A DNA stretch of 64,000 nt from assembly GCF_013359935.1 (NCBI RefSeq), contig NZ_JABMCB010000190.1, positions 523,384 through 587,383 of the forward strand. Reading direction: 5' to 3'. The notes beneath the pieces were generated by a model. The model searched no databases, was not told the origin of the DNA, and saw nothing but the letters and a program-made list of their open reading frames with translations. This stretch comes from Paenibacillus xylanilyticus (GTDB lineage Bacteria; Bacillota; Bacilli; Paenibacillales; Paenibacillaceae). Shown piece by piece: positions 52,552 to 62,692 of the stretch (its first letter is position 1; the number at the start of each line of letters is the position of its first letter). Position numbers and translations under genes: made by a program.

Positions 52552-54981
52552 TTACTGCATCAAATGACGATTCAGGAATTTCTCAATCGCCCGATACAAG
52601 TCAAGCTGATTCTCGACATTGGCAAAGCCATGGCCTTCGTTCGCTTTTAACATATAAGGCACATCCACACCACGTTCGCGCAGTGCTTCCACGATCTGAT
52701 CGGACTCTGCCTGCTTCACCCGTGGGTCATTTGCACCCTGTACGACGAACAACGGGGCTTTCATCTGATCGATGTGGAATAGTGGTGAGGCAGCCGTCAG
52801 CAGCTCCTTGTCTTTCACTGGATCACCCATACGTTCATAGAACATGTTGCGCTCGGATTCCCAATATGGCGGAAGTGAATCCAGCAAGGTGAACAGATTG
52901 GAAGGCCCCACATAGCTGATTCCAGCAGCATACACATCTGGTGTGAACGCCAGCCCGGCCAATGCGGCATAACCACCATAAGATCCACCATAAATGGCAA
53001 CACGTTCGGGATCGACTGTTCCTTCTTTAACCAACCAGTTTACGCCGTCAGTGAGATCATCCTGCATCGCTTTACCCCACTCTTTATTGCCTGCATTCAG
53101 AAACTCTTTGCCGTACCCTGTGGAGCCGCGGAAATTCACCTGCAGTACAGCATAGCCGCGGCTGGCAAGAAATTGGATTTCCGGACTAAAACCCCATGAA
53201 TCCCGAGCCCATGGGCCGCCGTGTGGAACAACAACGAGTGGTAACCCGGAAGCTTCCGCCCCGTTAGGCAGTGTCAGGTAACCATGAAGCGTTAAACCGT
53301 CACGTGACGTATAGGTCACAGGTTTCATGTCAGACATCTTACTCTCATCAATCCACGGTGCAGCATCAGCCAGTTTATCGAGTTTACCTGTTTTCGAATC
53401 ATAGAAATAATAGGTGCCCATCGATTTGTCACTATAGGCAGCAAACAGTACCTGGCCTTCTTCATTCATGTTGGAAATGCTAACTTCCTTGCCGGGGACT
53501 TTGGCTTGAAGATCCTGCATTAACGTTTTGAACTCATCGTCAAAGAATTCGTAGTTTACTTTGTCTGTCTCATAAACAGCAGCAAGAATCGTCCCCTTCT
53601 CTTTGGAAGGCACAAAGCTGCTTACGTCCACATCTTTGTTTTCGTATATAGTTTTGGTTACTTTCTTCGTACTAGGACTGAATTCTACGATAGCTATTTT
53701 ATCCCGATCCAGGTTGGACGCCGCATAGATATTTTTGTTGTCATAGGTGAACATCAGCGGAGTAAACGTATCTCCAAGCTCTGTCGTCAGCAGCGGCTCG
53801 AACGGTTTATCCTCCGAATCCCGGTACATTAACGAAGACACGTTACCATCAGTGGACACAGCCACACGAATTTTACCTTCGTGATCTGTCAGCCAGCCCG
53901 AAATATTTCCTGGATTCTCCGCTGCAAGCACAGCTTCACCTGTCTTGATGTTTATGCGGTATACATCGAAAATCCGAGGATCACGTTTGTTCATACCTAC
54001 GAGAATCTCATCTGGAATACTCTCCAAAGGATCTACCATCATTGCTCTTGTATTGGGATATGGCGTAAGGTCCTTACTATTCTTGCCATCCATATCGGTA
54101 ACAAAAATATGATAATTCTCGTCTCCCGCCTCATCCTTCACATAGAGCAATTTATCATCGGTCGCCCACACAAAGGCAGCAATGCTTCGTTCCGTCTCAT
54201 TGGTGATCCGTATAGGCTTACCCGACCCGCCACTTTCCTTGACGACAACGTTCATACGGTTGTTCCATGGCTCCAGGTAGGCCATATGTTTACCGTCCGG
54301 TGACATCTGGAATCCAGCCTGAGCAGGCTGTTTGAAGAAGTCCTCCAGCGGTGTGAGCCCCTCTGCTGCTACATCGAGTCCAAGTGCCAGATACAGTGCT
54401 TCGGCAAATTCACCATGAGTTACGGTAGCTTTGGCATTAAATGCGCTGCCTTCAATAATAAAATGCTGCTTGAGACGGACCGCGTCCTCGGCATGTACCG
54501 CGGGAATCTGTTTCATATCGCTATATACAACCTGAATTCCGTTATCCTTCAATTCAAATGCACGGGTAAACAATGATGCCAGCTGTGCACGGGTGAGCGG
54601 TGCATCGGGAGCATAGCCCTTAGCTTGTCCCTGAATGAGGCCACTCTGCTTTAATGCATAGATTGCTGGTGCGGCTTCATCTTGGGCTAGAACATCGGCA
54701 AAGCCTGTAAGAGAGGCAGGTGCGTCAAGTTTAAGTACACGTTGTAAGATGATGGCAGCTTGAGCACGCGTTATTGGTGTCTGTGATTCCTTCATTCCAT
54801 CGGTTATACCATCTATGTATCCCAGTTGCTGTAGTGTCTGTGTTGCTTTCGAAGTTATCGCTTCAGCAACAGCCGCTGTAGGCTTGCTTGCTTCTGCTGC
54901 CTGGACTGCAGGCTGAATCAGAGCGATCGACATCGCCATGGTCAGCGTTAAAGCGTATACCTTTTTATGGATTGCGTTCAA
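52552..54981 (-). CDS. SLH-anchored S9 (prolyl oligopeptidase) family peptidase
   Basis: About 809 residues. Signal peptide (~1-28), two to three SLH repeats (~35-205, ITRAQAAIILQRVLKLD, LTRAQLASLFTRAFELKD), a beta-propeller, and the alpha/beta-hydrolase domain with Ser in YGGSYGGYAALAG, Asp in VVQGANDPRVKQ and His in NEGHGF. Acts on the cell surface on peptides. TTG at 54981 is chosen because GGGGG lies eight bases upstream; a TTG at 54987 is too close to it. Confidence 0.92.
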   Translation of the reverse strand: MNAIHKKVYALTLTMAMSIALIQPAVQAAEASKPTAAVAEAITSKATQTLQQLGYIDGITDGMKESQTPITRAQAAIILQRVLKLDAPASLTGFADVLAQDEAAPAIYALKQSGLIQGQAKGYAPDAPLTRAQLASLFTRAFELKDNGIQVVYSDMKQIPAVHAEDAVRLKQHFIIEGSAFNAKATVTHGEFAEALYLALGLDVAAEGLTPLEDFFKQPAQAGFQMSPDGKHMAYLEPWNNRMNVVVKESGGSGKPIRITNETERSIAAFVWATDDKLLYVKDEAGDENYHIFVTDMDGKNSKDLTPYPNTRAMMVDPLESIPDEILVGMNKRDPRIFDVYRINIKTGEAVLAAENPGNISGWLTDHEGKIRVAVSTDGNVSSLMYRDSEDKPFEPLLTTELGDTFTPLMFTYDNKNIYAASNLDRDKIAIVEFSPSTKKVTKTIYENKDVDVSSFVPSKEKGTILAAVYETDKVNYEFFDDEFKTLMQDLQAKVPGKEVSISNMNEEGQVLFAAYSDKSMGTYYFYDSKTGKLDKLADAAPWIDESKMSDMKPVTYTSRDGLTLHGYLTLPNGAEASGLPLVVVPHGGPWARDSWGFSPEIQFLASRGYAVLQVNFRGSTGYGKEFLNAGNKEWGKAMQDDLTDGVNWLVKEGTVDPERVAIYGGSYGGYAALAGLAFTPDVYAAGISYVGPSNLFTLLDSLPPYWESERNMFYERMGDPVKDKELLTAASPLFHIDQMKAPLFVVQGANDPRVKQAESDQIVEALRERGVDVPYMLKANEGHGFANVENQLDLYRAIEKFLNRHLMQ

Positions 54982-55086
54982 AATCAATTCCCCCTTTTAA
55001 GTGAATTACAGAATAATATGGTATTATTCGTAAATCATTTTACCATGATGATCCATAAGTTAACAGTAAAGGGAATATTGCAGCAT

Positions 55087-55980
55087 TTATTGATTTGAAC
55101 CAGAGAAACCATAATTGAGCAATTTGCGTGTTTCATTAAAACGGCTTTCGCGACTTTCCGTCCCGAATACGACCGAAATTAGCCTTTTGCCATCGCGTTC
55201 TGCTGTTCCTACGAAGTGATATCCTGTGTTTTGATCATAACCCGTCTTCAACCCATCATTGCCATCGTAAGCGTATGGTCCACCAATCGAGGATAGCATC
55301 CAGTTCGTGTTACTCATATAGATCCCTTTTTGATGCATGGACACCTGTGTTTGGCTGGAAACGTTCAGTATATCGGGGTGGTTCTCGATCAGATATTGTG
55401 CAAGCTTGCACGCATCGGTGGCTGTCATAGTCGTCTGTCCCTGAATTACCTCAGGACGATTGGGACCCAGCTGATTCTCGCTTAATCCCGTTGAATTGGT
55501 AAAGATCGTATCTGGTGACATTCCAATCTCGGATGATTTCTCATTCATCTTCTGTACAAATGACTGTTCCGTCCCGCCAATATGCTCTGCAAGCGCAACT
55601 GCTGCGTCATTTGCGGAATATACCGCCATCGTCTGGAATAGCTCCTGGACAGTAAACTTTTCGCCTTCCTTCAACGCAAGTTGAGTTCCTCCCACTGAAC
55701 TGGCGTACAGGCTGACATTGACAGGGTCATCCCAGCGTACCTCGCCATTCATGACGGCTTCCATAACAAGCAGCTCTGTCATCAATTTACTGATACCTGC
55801 AGGGGCTAACTCCTCAGATCCATTAAAATCGAGCAGAATTTTCCCTGTACTTAAATCCATTAGCACCGCAGATTCTGCCTTGATCCCGGGCTTGCCTATC
55901 AGCATGTCCGGTTTTACACCCACATATATAATGACCAGCAGAGCCAGCAGGATTCCTGCCCGTTTCCACCATATTCTCAT
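55087..55980 (-). CDS. DacF/PBP5-like D-Ala-D-Ala carboxypeptidase homologue with altered active site
   Basis: 297 residues from ATG 55980 (GAGGTGAT upstream). TM anchor (~8-22) and a penicillin-binding transpeptidase fold. The SxN motif (YSAN, 122-124) and KTG motif (245-247) are present. The first motif, usually PASxxK, reads PAGISK: the nucleophilic Ser is Gly62 (codon GGT) while Lys65 remains. As written it could not form the acyl-enzyme. A single A-to-G change would restore AGT. Either an inactive homologue, a mutation or a sequence error. Confidence 0.88.
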   Translation of the reverse strand: MRIWWKRAGILLALLVIIYVGVKPDMLIGKPGIKAESAVLMDLSTGKILLDFNGSEELAPAGISKLMTELLVMEAVMNGEVRWDDPVNVSLYASSVGGTQLALKEGEKFTVQELFQTMAVYSANDAAVALAEHIGGTEQSFVQKMNEKSSEIGMSPDTIFTNSTGLSENQLGPNRPEVIQGQTTMTATDACKLAQYLIENHPDILNVSSQTQVSMHQKGIYMSNTNWMLSSIGGPYAYDGNDGLKTGYDQNTGYHFVGTAERDGKRLISVVFGTESRESRFNETRKLLNYGFSGSNQ

Positions 55981-56075
55981 CAACAAATCACCTCTTATAG
56001 ATATAGACGAATCAAAGAGGCGTTTGGTCTGCACTTTTTTGCAAAAAAGTTAAATTTTTTTTATTTTTTTGTCAT

Positions 56076-56127
56076 CAAAAAAACATGGATTCTATTCACC
56101 CCATGCCAGAGTGTTTAGAATCCATGT
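56076..56127 (-). terminator. Terminator of the opp operon
   Basis: Perfect 12-bp stem ACATGGATTCTA / TAGAATCCATGT with a 21-nt loop, then TTTTTT on the minus strand, 157 bp past the oppA stop. Confidence 0.85.
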
Positions 56128-56283
56128 TAGAAAGACATTTTTATCATATTCCTAGTAGGATTACTCAAGCTGATCTAGCAACCGCATTCGCAAAGGACCC
56201 CAATCCTTATGATTGCTAAATCGAGTTGAAAGTAACCTTTTCTTGAGAACAAGGCACTTAAAGATAGAATCAGAATTTTATGA

Positions 56284-58110
56284 TTACTCAGCCACTACTG
56301 GTTTATCTGCGTTAACAGCCAGATCGTTCAGGTAGATACCCGTTCCATCCCCAATAGCGTAGTTCATTACACGTTTGTTCACTGGTGCTACAACCGCACG
56401 ATACAGTGTTGGGAATACAGGAACTTCATCAACCATGTACTGCTGCCATTCATTGTAGATCTCTTTACGTTTCTCTACATCAAATGCTTCAGCAGATACA
56501 CCTTTTGCCAGCAATTCATCATTTTTCTCGCTTGAGAATCTGGAGAAGTTATACAGTGCATCGCGACCATACAGGCCTGCTGGGTCTACGTCAATACCAA
56601 CGCCCCATGCTGCTTGATACACATCGATGTTAGGGTCATCTTTACCCGTGTTACCTACGCGGTCATAGAAGCTGTTGAACTCAACCATTTCCAGGTTAAC
56701 CTTCAGACCGATCGCTGCCCAGGATTGAACATAATACCGTGCCAGTGGTTCAGCTGTATCGCCACCTGTCATGGAAACGAAATTGATTTCCAGTGGTGAT
56801 CCATCCGGATTGGTACGGAATTCTCCGTCCAATTTGTAGCCAGCTTCATCAAGCAATGCTTTTGCTGCTTCAGGATCGTATGCTACACCCGGATTGTTGG
56901 AATCATGGAATTCAGGGTGAGACGGTGGAATCAGTGTTGTTGCGTTCCAGCGCAGACCGTTGTAGAAACGTTTACCGACTTGGTCGTTATCTACAGCCAT
57001 CCACATGGCTTTACGCAGGTTTTTGTCAGCCATTTTTGCATCAGGATTGGTTACAACTTTTCCATTTGCTTCATCCCATGTTCCCAGTTTGAAACCAATG
57101 TACGTGTATGCACGGTCAATTGCACCCAGGAATTCTACGTTGGACATATCCGCATTGTCTTTATATTGATCTGTAGGGAATGCATCTACGAGGTCTACCC
57201 CGCCAGATTTCAATTCTTGAACAACCGTTGTTGGGTTGATAACTTTCAAAGTCACTTTATCCAGTTTTGGAGCTCCACGCCAGTAGTCTTCATTTTTAAC
57301 AAATGTCACAGACTCACCTGGAGTGATGGTTTCCACTTTAAATGGACCAAAACCGATTGGAGTTTCACGCACTTCTTTGGAAGAGGACATTTTCGCTACA
57401 TCCATATCACCGAAGATATGTTTAGCTAACGGGTACGTCCATACGCCACCTGTCAACAGGGACGGTGTAGATTCTTTATACGTAATGCTGATTTGTTTCT
57501 CGCTCAGTACTTTAATACCGGAGATCGTTTTTGCTTTACCAGCGTGGTATTCATCCATACCTACTACACTTGTGAAGTTGGAGTCGTAACGAGGACCATC
57601 ATAAGCCTTGTTACCAATTACTTCATAAGCAAACTGCAAATCTTCAGCCGTTACCGGCTTGCCATCGTGCCAATTTACATTATCACGAATGGTCAGCGTG
57701 AACGTTTTGCCATCTTCCGATGTTTCATACGTAGCTGCACCATCATTGGTATATACATAGTCTTTATCCCAAGTCAGCAAACCTTCGTCAAACCAGCCCA
57801 GAACTTGCACGTCCGGATCGCCCGAGTAAAAATTGTAATTCAGTGTGCCTTCAAAAGCAGTATCTGATACAAGTCCGAATGTAATGGATCCACCTTCAAT
57901 GGCAGTCCCTTCATTGGTTTTAACATTGTTGAAGTCGTCGATGGAATATACGCCCTCTTCATTAGCGGGTTTTTCCTCTGTCTTAGTGTCCCCTGTGTTC
58001 GTAGAAGGCGTTGGTGTTGCTGCCTCTTTCTCCGAGCACGCCGCAAGCGCCAGTACGAAGACCAACATCATCGTGAAAAATAGTCCCCGTGAAAAAAATC
58101 TCTTTTTCAT
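56284..58110 (-). CDS. oppA: Oligopeptide ABC transporter, substrate-binding lipoprotein
   Basis: 608 residues. Lipobox LALAAC at ~20-25, a Thr/Glu linker, then an SBP family 5 fold: FTLTIRDNVNWHDGKPVTAEDLQFAYEVI, GFGPFKVETITPGESVTFVKNEDYWRGAPKLDKV and a C-terminal DPAGLYGRDALYNFSRFSSEKNDELLAKG. Captures extracellular peptides. Last gene of the oppDFBCA operon, 18 bp after oppC; high demand for SBP is usual. Confidence 0.94.
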   Translation of the reverse strand: MKKRFFSRGLFFTMMLVFVLALAACSEKEAATPTPSTNTGDTKTEEKPANEEGVYSIDDFNNVKTNEGTAIEGGSITFGLVSDTAFEGTLNYNFYSGDPDVQVLGWFDEGLLTWDKDYVYTNDGAATYETSEDGKTFTLTIRDNVNWHDGKPVTAEDLQFAYEVIGNKAYDGPRYDSNFTSVVGMDEYHAGKAKTISGIKVLSEKQISITYKESTPSLLTGGVWTYPLAKHIFGDMDVAKMSSSKEVRETPIGFGPFKVETITPGESVTFVKNEDYWRGAPKLDKVTLKVINPTTVVQELKSGGVDLVDAFPTDQYKDNADMSNVEFLGAIDRAYTYIGFKLGTWDEANGKVVTNPDAKMADKNLRKAMWMAVDNDQVGKRFYNGLRWNATTLIPPSHPEFHDSNNPGVAYDPEAAKALLDEAGYKLDGEFRTNPDGSPLEINFVSMTGGDTAEPLARYYVQSWAAIGLKVNLEMVEFNSFYDRVGNTGKDDPNIDVYQAAWGVGIDVDPAGLYGRDALYNFSRFSSEKNDELLAKGVSAEAFDVEKRKEIYNEWQQYMVDEVPVFPTLYRAVVAPVNKRVMNYAIGDGTGIYLNDLAVNADKPVVAE

Positions 58111-58128
58111 GAACCTTTCCTCCCTTTT

Positions 58129-59034
58129 CTAACCTCTTCTTTGTCTTGCATCAGTCGCACGCTTCAGGGCTTGACCGACATTATTTATACTCAACATCAA
58201 TACCAGAATAAGTACTGACGCAGGTAGCCATATCCACCATCTGGATTCCAGGGTTTGCGGATTACGTGCATAGCTTACGAGTGTTCCAAGACTTGGTGTG
58301 CTTTCGGGGAAACCAAATCCCAAGAAAGACAACCCGGATTCAAGGCCAATATTGGCAGCAAGGTTCAATGTCATCGTTACGATGATGATGGAACTAAGAT
58401 TAGGAAGAACCTGTGAAAGCATGATTTTGAGATGGGAAGAACCCAACGTTTTTGAAGCTTTTACATATTCTAGTTCGCGCTCCTGTAATGCCTTAGACCT
58501 AATCAACCTGGCAATTCCCATCCATAGGAAAGCAGTCATGATTAGCGAGAACGAAGTAATATTATATTTGGGTACTGCTGTAACAAACGCAATAACGATC
58601 ATCATGAACGGAAGAACCATGAAGAAATCCACAATACGCATGAATATATTATCAATCACTCCTCCGAAGTAACCGGACAGTACACCAATCAAGATTCCCA
58701 AGAAACCTGTCATTAGCGTAACAAGAAAGGCAATGGATAACGAGTTCCGAGTACCTATGACTAGTTGTCCGAACACATCTCGTCCCCCGTAGTCTGTTCC
58801 TAACCAATATTGTGCGGAAGGCGGCTCATACAAGGCGAATAGATCCACTTTAACAATTTCGTCCTGGTCTAGGACCAAAGCAGTTCCGTAGACTAGTACT
58901 AAAACTAATCCCAAAAATATGAGGGAAATTAGCGCCACTTTATCTCGGACTAGCTCCCTCCATAAGATACTCAAGCTAGAGGGGCTCTTATCAATCTTCT
59001 GTGAAGTTATAACGACATCATTGGCCTTGCTCAT
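58129..59034 (-). CDS. oppC: Oligopeptide ABC transporter permease OppC
   Basis: 301 residues, N-terminal OppC domain and five to six TM helices. DYGGRDVFGQLVIGTRNSLSIAF precedes the permease domain. The EAA loop includes ALQERELEYVKASKTLGSSHLKIMLSQVLPNLSSIIIV. Pairs with OppB to form the channel. 28 bp after oppB. Confidence 0.95.
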   Translation of the reverse strand: MSKANDVVITSQKIDKSPSSLSILWRELVRDKVALISLIFLGLVLVLVYGTALVLDQDEIVKVDLFALYEPPSAQYWLGTDYGGRDVFGQLVIGTRNSLSIAFLVTLMTGFLGILIGVLSGYFGGVIDNIFMRIVDFFMVLPFMMIVIAFVTAVPKYNITSFSLIMTAFLWMGIARLIRSKALQERELEYVKASKTLGSSHLKIMLSQVLPNLSSIIIVTMTLNLAANIGLESGLSFLGFGFPESTPSLGTLVSYARNPQTLESRWWIWLPASVLILVLMLSINNVGQALKRATDARQRRG

Positions 59035-59062
59035 CTTTATTCACCCCGAAGTCTTCAAGTTC

Positions 59063-60034
59063 TTACTTGATCCGTATACGCGGATCTACCAATCCAAGAA
59101 TAATGTCAGATAACAGCGAGCCCAGAATTGTAGCTATACCAAATATCAGGACAAGCGCGGTCACAACACTGAAATCCCGCAGAGAGATTGAGTTAAGAAA
59201 CAGCTGCCCCATGCCCGGATAACTGAATATACTCTCAATAATAATGGTACCTCCGATAAGTCCCGTAATCTCATAACCGAAGAATGCGGCGATCGGAAGT
59301 AGGGAGTTTCTTAAAATATGCTTATTGTAAACTCGTGATTCCGAGGCACCCTTGGCTCGCGCAGTGAGAACAAATTCTTTGTGTTTAATATCGATGATTT
59401 CGCTACGCAAGTATTGAACAGTTGATACTGTAGCAATCAACGCCATGGATAAGGCCGGCAATAACAAATGATAGAACTTGCTTGCAACGTAACTAAATGT
59501 TCCTGGTGTAAGTCCAGGTGCTACGCTACCTCCAGTCGGGAATAATCCGAAGTGGAACCCAAAAATCCATAACATAACGAGTGCAAAAATAAATAAAGGA
59601 GCTGCAAAACCTAGATAGGTGTACCCCGTGATTAAACGGTCAGACCATGTATCATTGTAACGACCACTGATAATGCCTAGTGGAATCGCGATCAAGTATG
59701 TGAACACAAGTGTTGCAAAAGCCAGCCAGAATGTATTTGAGATTCGTTGACCAATCAAGTCCATAACCGGCATTTTAAATCGGAAAGATTGCCCGAAGTC
59801 GCCTTGTGCTGCATTTCTGATCCAGTCCCAATACTGTACATACCATGGATTGTTAAGTCCAAGTCGTTCTCTCTGTTCGTCCAGAGCTTTAGGATCAATG
59901 CTTGGGTCAAGCAAGCCAGTTAGCGCGTCACCTGGCATCGCCTTGGCCATCAGGAATACCAAAAGACTTAACAAAAAGATCTGAGGGATCATAATCATGA
60001 TTCTTCGTAGTATTATATTCCACATTTTCTTCAA
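59063..60034 (-). CDS. oppB: Oligopeptide ABC transporter permease OppB
   Basis: 323 residues with six TM helices: IILRRIMIMIPQIFLLSLLVFLMAKAMPGD at the N-terminus and GDFGQSFRFKMPVMDLIGQRISNTFWLAF. The EAA loop is LTARAKGASESRVYNKHILRNSLLPI. Overlaps the oppF stop by four bases. Confidence 0.95.
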   Translation of the reverse strand: MKKMWNIILRRIMIMIPQIFLLSLLVFLMAKAMPGDALTGLLDPSIDPKALDEQRERLGLNNPWYVQYWDWIRNAAQGDFGQSFRFKMPVMDLIGQRISNTFWLAFATLVFTYLIAIPLGIISGRYNDTWSDRLITGYTYLGFAAPLFIFALVMLWIFGFHFGLFPTGGSVAPGLTPGTFSYVASKFYHLLLPALSMALIATVSTVQYLRSEIIDIKHKEFVLTARAKGASESRVYNKHILRNSLLPIAAFFGYEITGLIGGTIIIESIFSYPGMGQLFLNSISLRDFSVVTALVLIFGIATILGSLLSDIILGLVDPRIRIK

Positions 60035-60963
60035 CCTTTCTGAGGTAGAGCTACTCGGTGAGTATCGGAAATGGATTTGAGCGAGTAAGCAAGCCCTTCC
60101 TCATCAAAGAAGTTTCGGTATGAATTCTCGTACTCGGATTTGACCATCTGACGAAAAGCATTCATTTCGTCACGTTTGGTTGGATCCATATCCGGAATAG
60201 CTGCTATGAGACGCTTGGTATAGATATGTTGTGGATTCTCAAAAATATCATCGGTCGTTCCTTGCTCTACGTAGCGACCTTTATACATGATTCCGATCTG
60301 ATCACACATATGCCTGATTATTCCTAGATCGTGGCTGATGAACAGATAGGTGAGGTTTAATTCCTTTTGAATCTCCTGCATGAAATTAAGTACCTGCGCC
60401 TGTACGGATACATCCAGAGCGGATACCGGCTCATCTGCAATAATCAGTTTCGGCTTCAATGCAATGGCACGGGCTATTCCGATCCGCTGCCGTTGTCCGC
60501 CAGAAAATTCATGCGGATATTTATAGATCGACTCGGGACTCAGCCCTACCTTTTCAAGCAGATCCCTGACTTGTCTCTTCTCTTCCGCAGCTGTCAGCCG
60601 CTCATAGTTGCGGAGAGGTTCGGCAATAATGTCGATAACCCTTTTCTTGGGATTGAGGGAAGAGTAAGGGTCCTGGAAGATCATTTGTACATCGCGCTGG
60701 AGCTGTCTGTCTTTACGCCGCTCTTTGGCAAGATCCTTGCCGTTGAAAAGAATTCTTCCAGCTGTCACATGGTTCAGACCAATGACGGCTCTCCCTGTCG
60801 TCGTTTTGCCTGAACCTGACTCACCAACAAGACCGTAGGTCTGCCCCTGCTCAATGGAAAAACTCACATCATCGACTGCCTTGATATTGCCAATTTCACG
60901 CTTGATCAATCCACCGCGAATTGGAAAGTGTATTTTAAGTCCTTCAACTTCGAGTAGTGCCAT
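60031..60963 (-). CDS. oppF: Oligopeptide ABC transporter ATPase OppF
   Basis: 310 residues from ATG 60963 (GAGGAGG upstream). Walker A GLVGESGSGKTTTGRA, signature LSGGQ-like EFSGGQRQRIGIARAIALKPKLIIADEPVSALD (Walker B within) and the C-terminal oligopeptide-ATPase extension. Drives peptide import together with OppD. Four bases after oppD. Confidence 0.95.
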   Translation of the reverse strand: MALLEVEGLKIHFPIRGGLIKREIGNIKAVDDVSFSIEQGQTYGLVGESGSGKTTTGRAVIGLNHVTAGRILFNGKDLAKERRKDRQLQRDVQMIFQDPYSSLNPKKRVIDIIAEPLRNYERLTAAEEKRQVRDLLEKVGLSPESIYKYPHEFSGGQRQRIGIARAIALKPKLIIADEPVSALDVSVQAQVLNFMQEIQKELNLTYLFISHDLGIIRHMCDQIGIMYKGRYVEQGTTDDIFENPQHIYTKRLIAAIPDMDPTKRDEMNAFRQMVKSEYENSYRNFFDEEGLAYSLKSISDTHRVALPQKG

Positions 60964-60967
60964 TATG

Positions 60968-61966
60968 TTATTCCTCCTCAGCTTGATCAGGGAAATGAAA
61001 GTGCTGGTAACAGGTACAACGTACAAAGTGACCTGGAGCAATTTCATGCATCTGTGGGTTCTCTTCATGGGCCGAATCATTGATCCATGGAATTCGGGCC
61101 TTGAATCGGCACCCTTTGCGAGGAAGATTTTTTAATGAAGGGACGATGCCTTGAATGACATGCAGCTTCGATTTTTCTTCAGTAATGGTAGGAATAGAGT
61201 TTAATAGAGATCTTGTGTATGGATGCTTCGCGTTGGTCATTAGAGTGTAGATATCAGCAATTTCAACAATTTCACCTGCATACATGACGGCCACGCGATC
61301 TGCCATCTCGGCGACCACTCCCAGATCATGCGTAATCAGGATGATTCCGGCATTAATCTCATTCTTCAAATCCCGGATAAGTTCGAGAATCTGAAGTTGA
61401 ATGGTCACATCAAGTGCTGTTGTTGGTTCATCAGCGATCAGTAACTCCGGTTTATTAGCGATCGCGATTGCGATTACCACCCGCTGTCTCATACCACCAG
61501 ATAGTTCGTGAGGGTACTGCTTATAGATTTGTTCAGGACGTGGAATCCCTACTTGATTAAGCAGGTTTATTACTTTGTCCTTCTTCTCTCTTGAAGATAG
61601 CTTGGGTTGATGGAGTGTGAGAATCTCATCGATCTGTTCACCAATCACCATCAGAGGATTTAATGCGGAAAGGGGGTCCTGGAAAATCATTCCCATTTCT
61701 TTACCGCGGAGCTTGTTTAATTTGGTAGGAGATATATTGGCTATATCCTGTCCTTTATATAGAATCTGTCCGTCGATTTTGGCTTTGTTGTGCAGGCCCA
61801 TAATTGAAAATGCAAATGCACTTTTGCCCGATCCCGATTCTCCAACAATCGCTAATACTTCATTCTTCTTAACCGTAAGGTTAACGTGATCAACGGCTGC
61901 ATAATAGTCATCTTCAATTCTGAATGATGTAGTTAGATTTCTGACTTCCAATAGCTCTGTGTTCAA
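60968..61966 (-). CDS. oppD: Oligopeptide ABC transporter ATPase OppD
   Basis: 332 residues starting at TTG 61966 (AGGGTGAT upstream, canonical N-terminus NTELLEVRNLTTSF). Walker A AIVGESGSGKSAFA, signature HELSGGMRQRVVIAIAIANKPELLIADEPTTALD. C-terminal Cys-rich segment (CRFKARIPW...CTCYQ) as in OppD/DppD proteins that bind an Fe-S cluster. First gene of the operon; the longer frame upstream is leader. Confidence 0.94.
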   Translation of the reverse strand: MNTELLEVRNLTTSFRIEDDYYAAVDHVNLTVKKNEVLAIVGESGSGKSAFAFSIMGLHNKAKIDGQILYKGQDIANISPTKLNKLRGKEMGMIFQDPLSALNPLMVIGEQIDEILTLHQPKLSSREKKDKVINLLNQVGIPRPEQIYKQYPHELSGGMRQRVVIAIAIANKPELLIADEPTTALDVTIQLQILELIRDLKNEINAGIILITHDLGVVAEMADRVAVMYAGEIVEIADIYTLMTNAKHPYTRSLLNSIPTITEEKSKLHVIQGIVPSLKNLPRKGCRFKARIPWINDSAHEENPQMHEIAPGHFVRCTCYQHFHFPDQAEEE

Positions 61967-62692
61967 ATCAATCACCCTAACCCCATAATTTCCGCAGACT
62001 GTATTCATATATAAGAATGCATCCACTGCATATTTCCATGTTCTTGAAGATAACGAACAAAAGTTTATACAAAATACCAATTCATTAGGAGAAACGAGCT
62101 TCGACATTGTTATTTAGACCATTGGTCAATTAATGTTGATAATTCCTAGCGGGATTATACTGCAAAATAATTAATGTAATCATACGTGTAAATTTAGGTG
62201 ACGTCAATGATTATTTTGAGATTTTTGGTATAAATGTTTTTTATAACACAGTTTTGGATATTAGTTATGTTTTAAGGGTAGATATCAAAGGAATTTCGAG
62301 CTTATTTAGATGTGATCTACGTGAGGTTTTGGATTGGAAGATAACTGGGTTTAATTAATATGACATTAATATTACATCACCTGGTTATTGATATGTTAGA
62401 TAATTGTTTTTTTATAAATTCTGATGTTAAGTTTGTGATAAAAACGACGGTTTCATTGTCTCATTTATGTCAGGTGTCATTTAAGCAAATTTATGTCTAT
62501 CCGATTAGATTTATGCTATTCATTAAGTCCGTGTTAAAATTCTAGTTATTATAGTATAGATTTATTTATTTGCTGCTGTAAAGGACTAATTGTAATCTTT
62601 TATCATTTTTTTTACATAAGAATGAAAAAAGCCCTGCAAAATGCAGGACTTAACCAATATTTATACATTTTATTGTATTTTAATTATAATTA
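61967..62692. other. AT-rich upstream region of the opp operon
   Basis: 726 bp, strongly AT-rich, no convincing gene. A TATAAT on the minus strand at about 62157-62152 is the best -10 for opp, without a good -35. A 61-codon plus-strand frame (62360-62545) lacks a ribosome site and is rejected. The CwlK-like gene's terminator is at 62625-62651. Confidence 0.45.
62625..62651 (-). terminator. Terminator of the CwlK-like peptidase gene
   Basis: AAGTCCTGCA / TGCAGGGCTT stem with a 3-nt loop followed by TTTTC on the minus strand. Confidence 0.85.

Noticed and set aside
62360..62545. 61-codon plus-strand frame in AT-rich DNA upstream of opp
   Set aside because: No ribosome site, no recognisable family, and AT-rich sequence makes chance frames likely.
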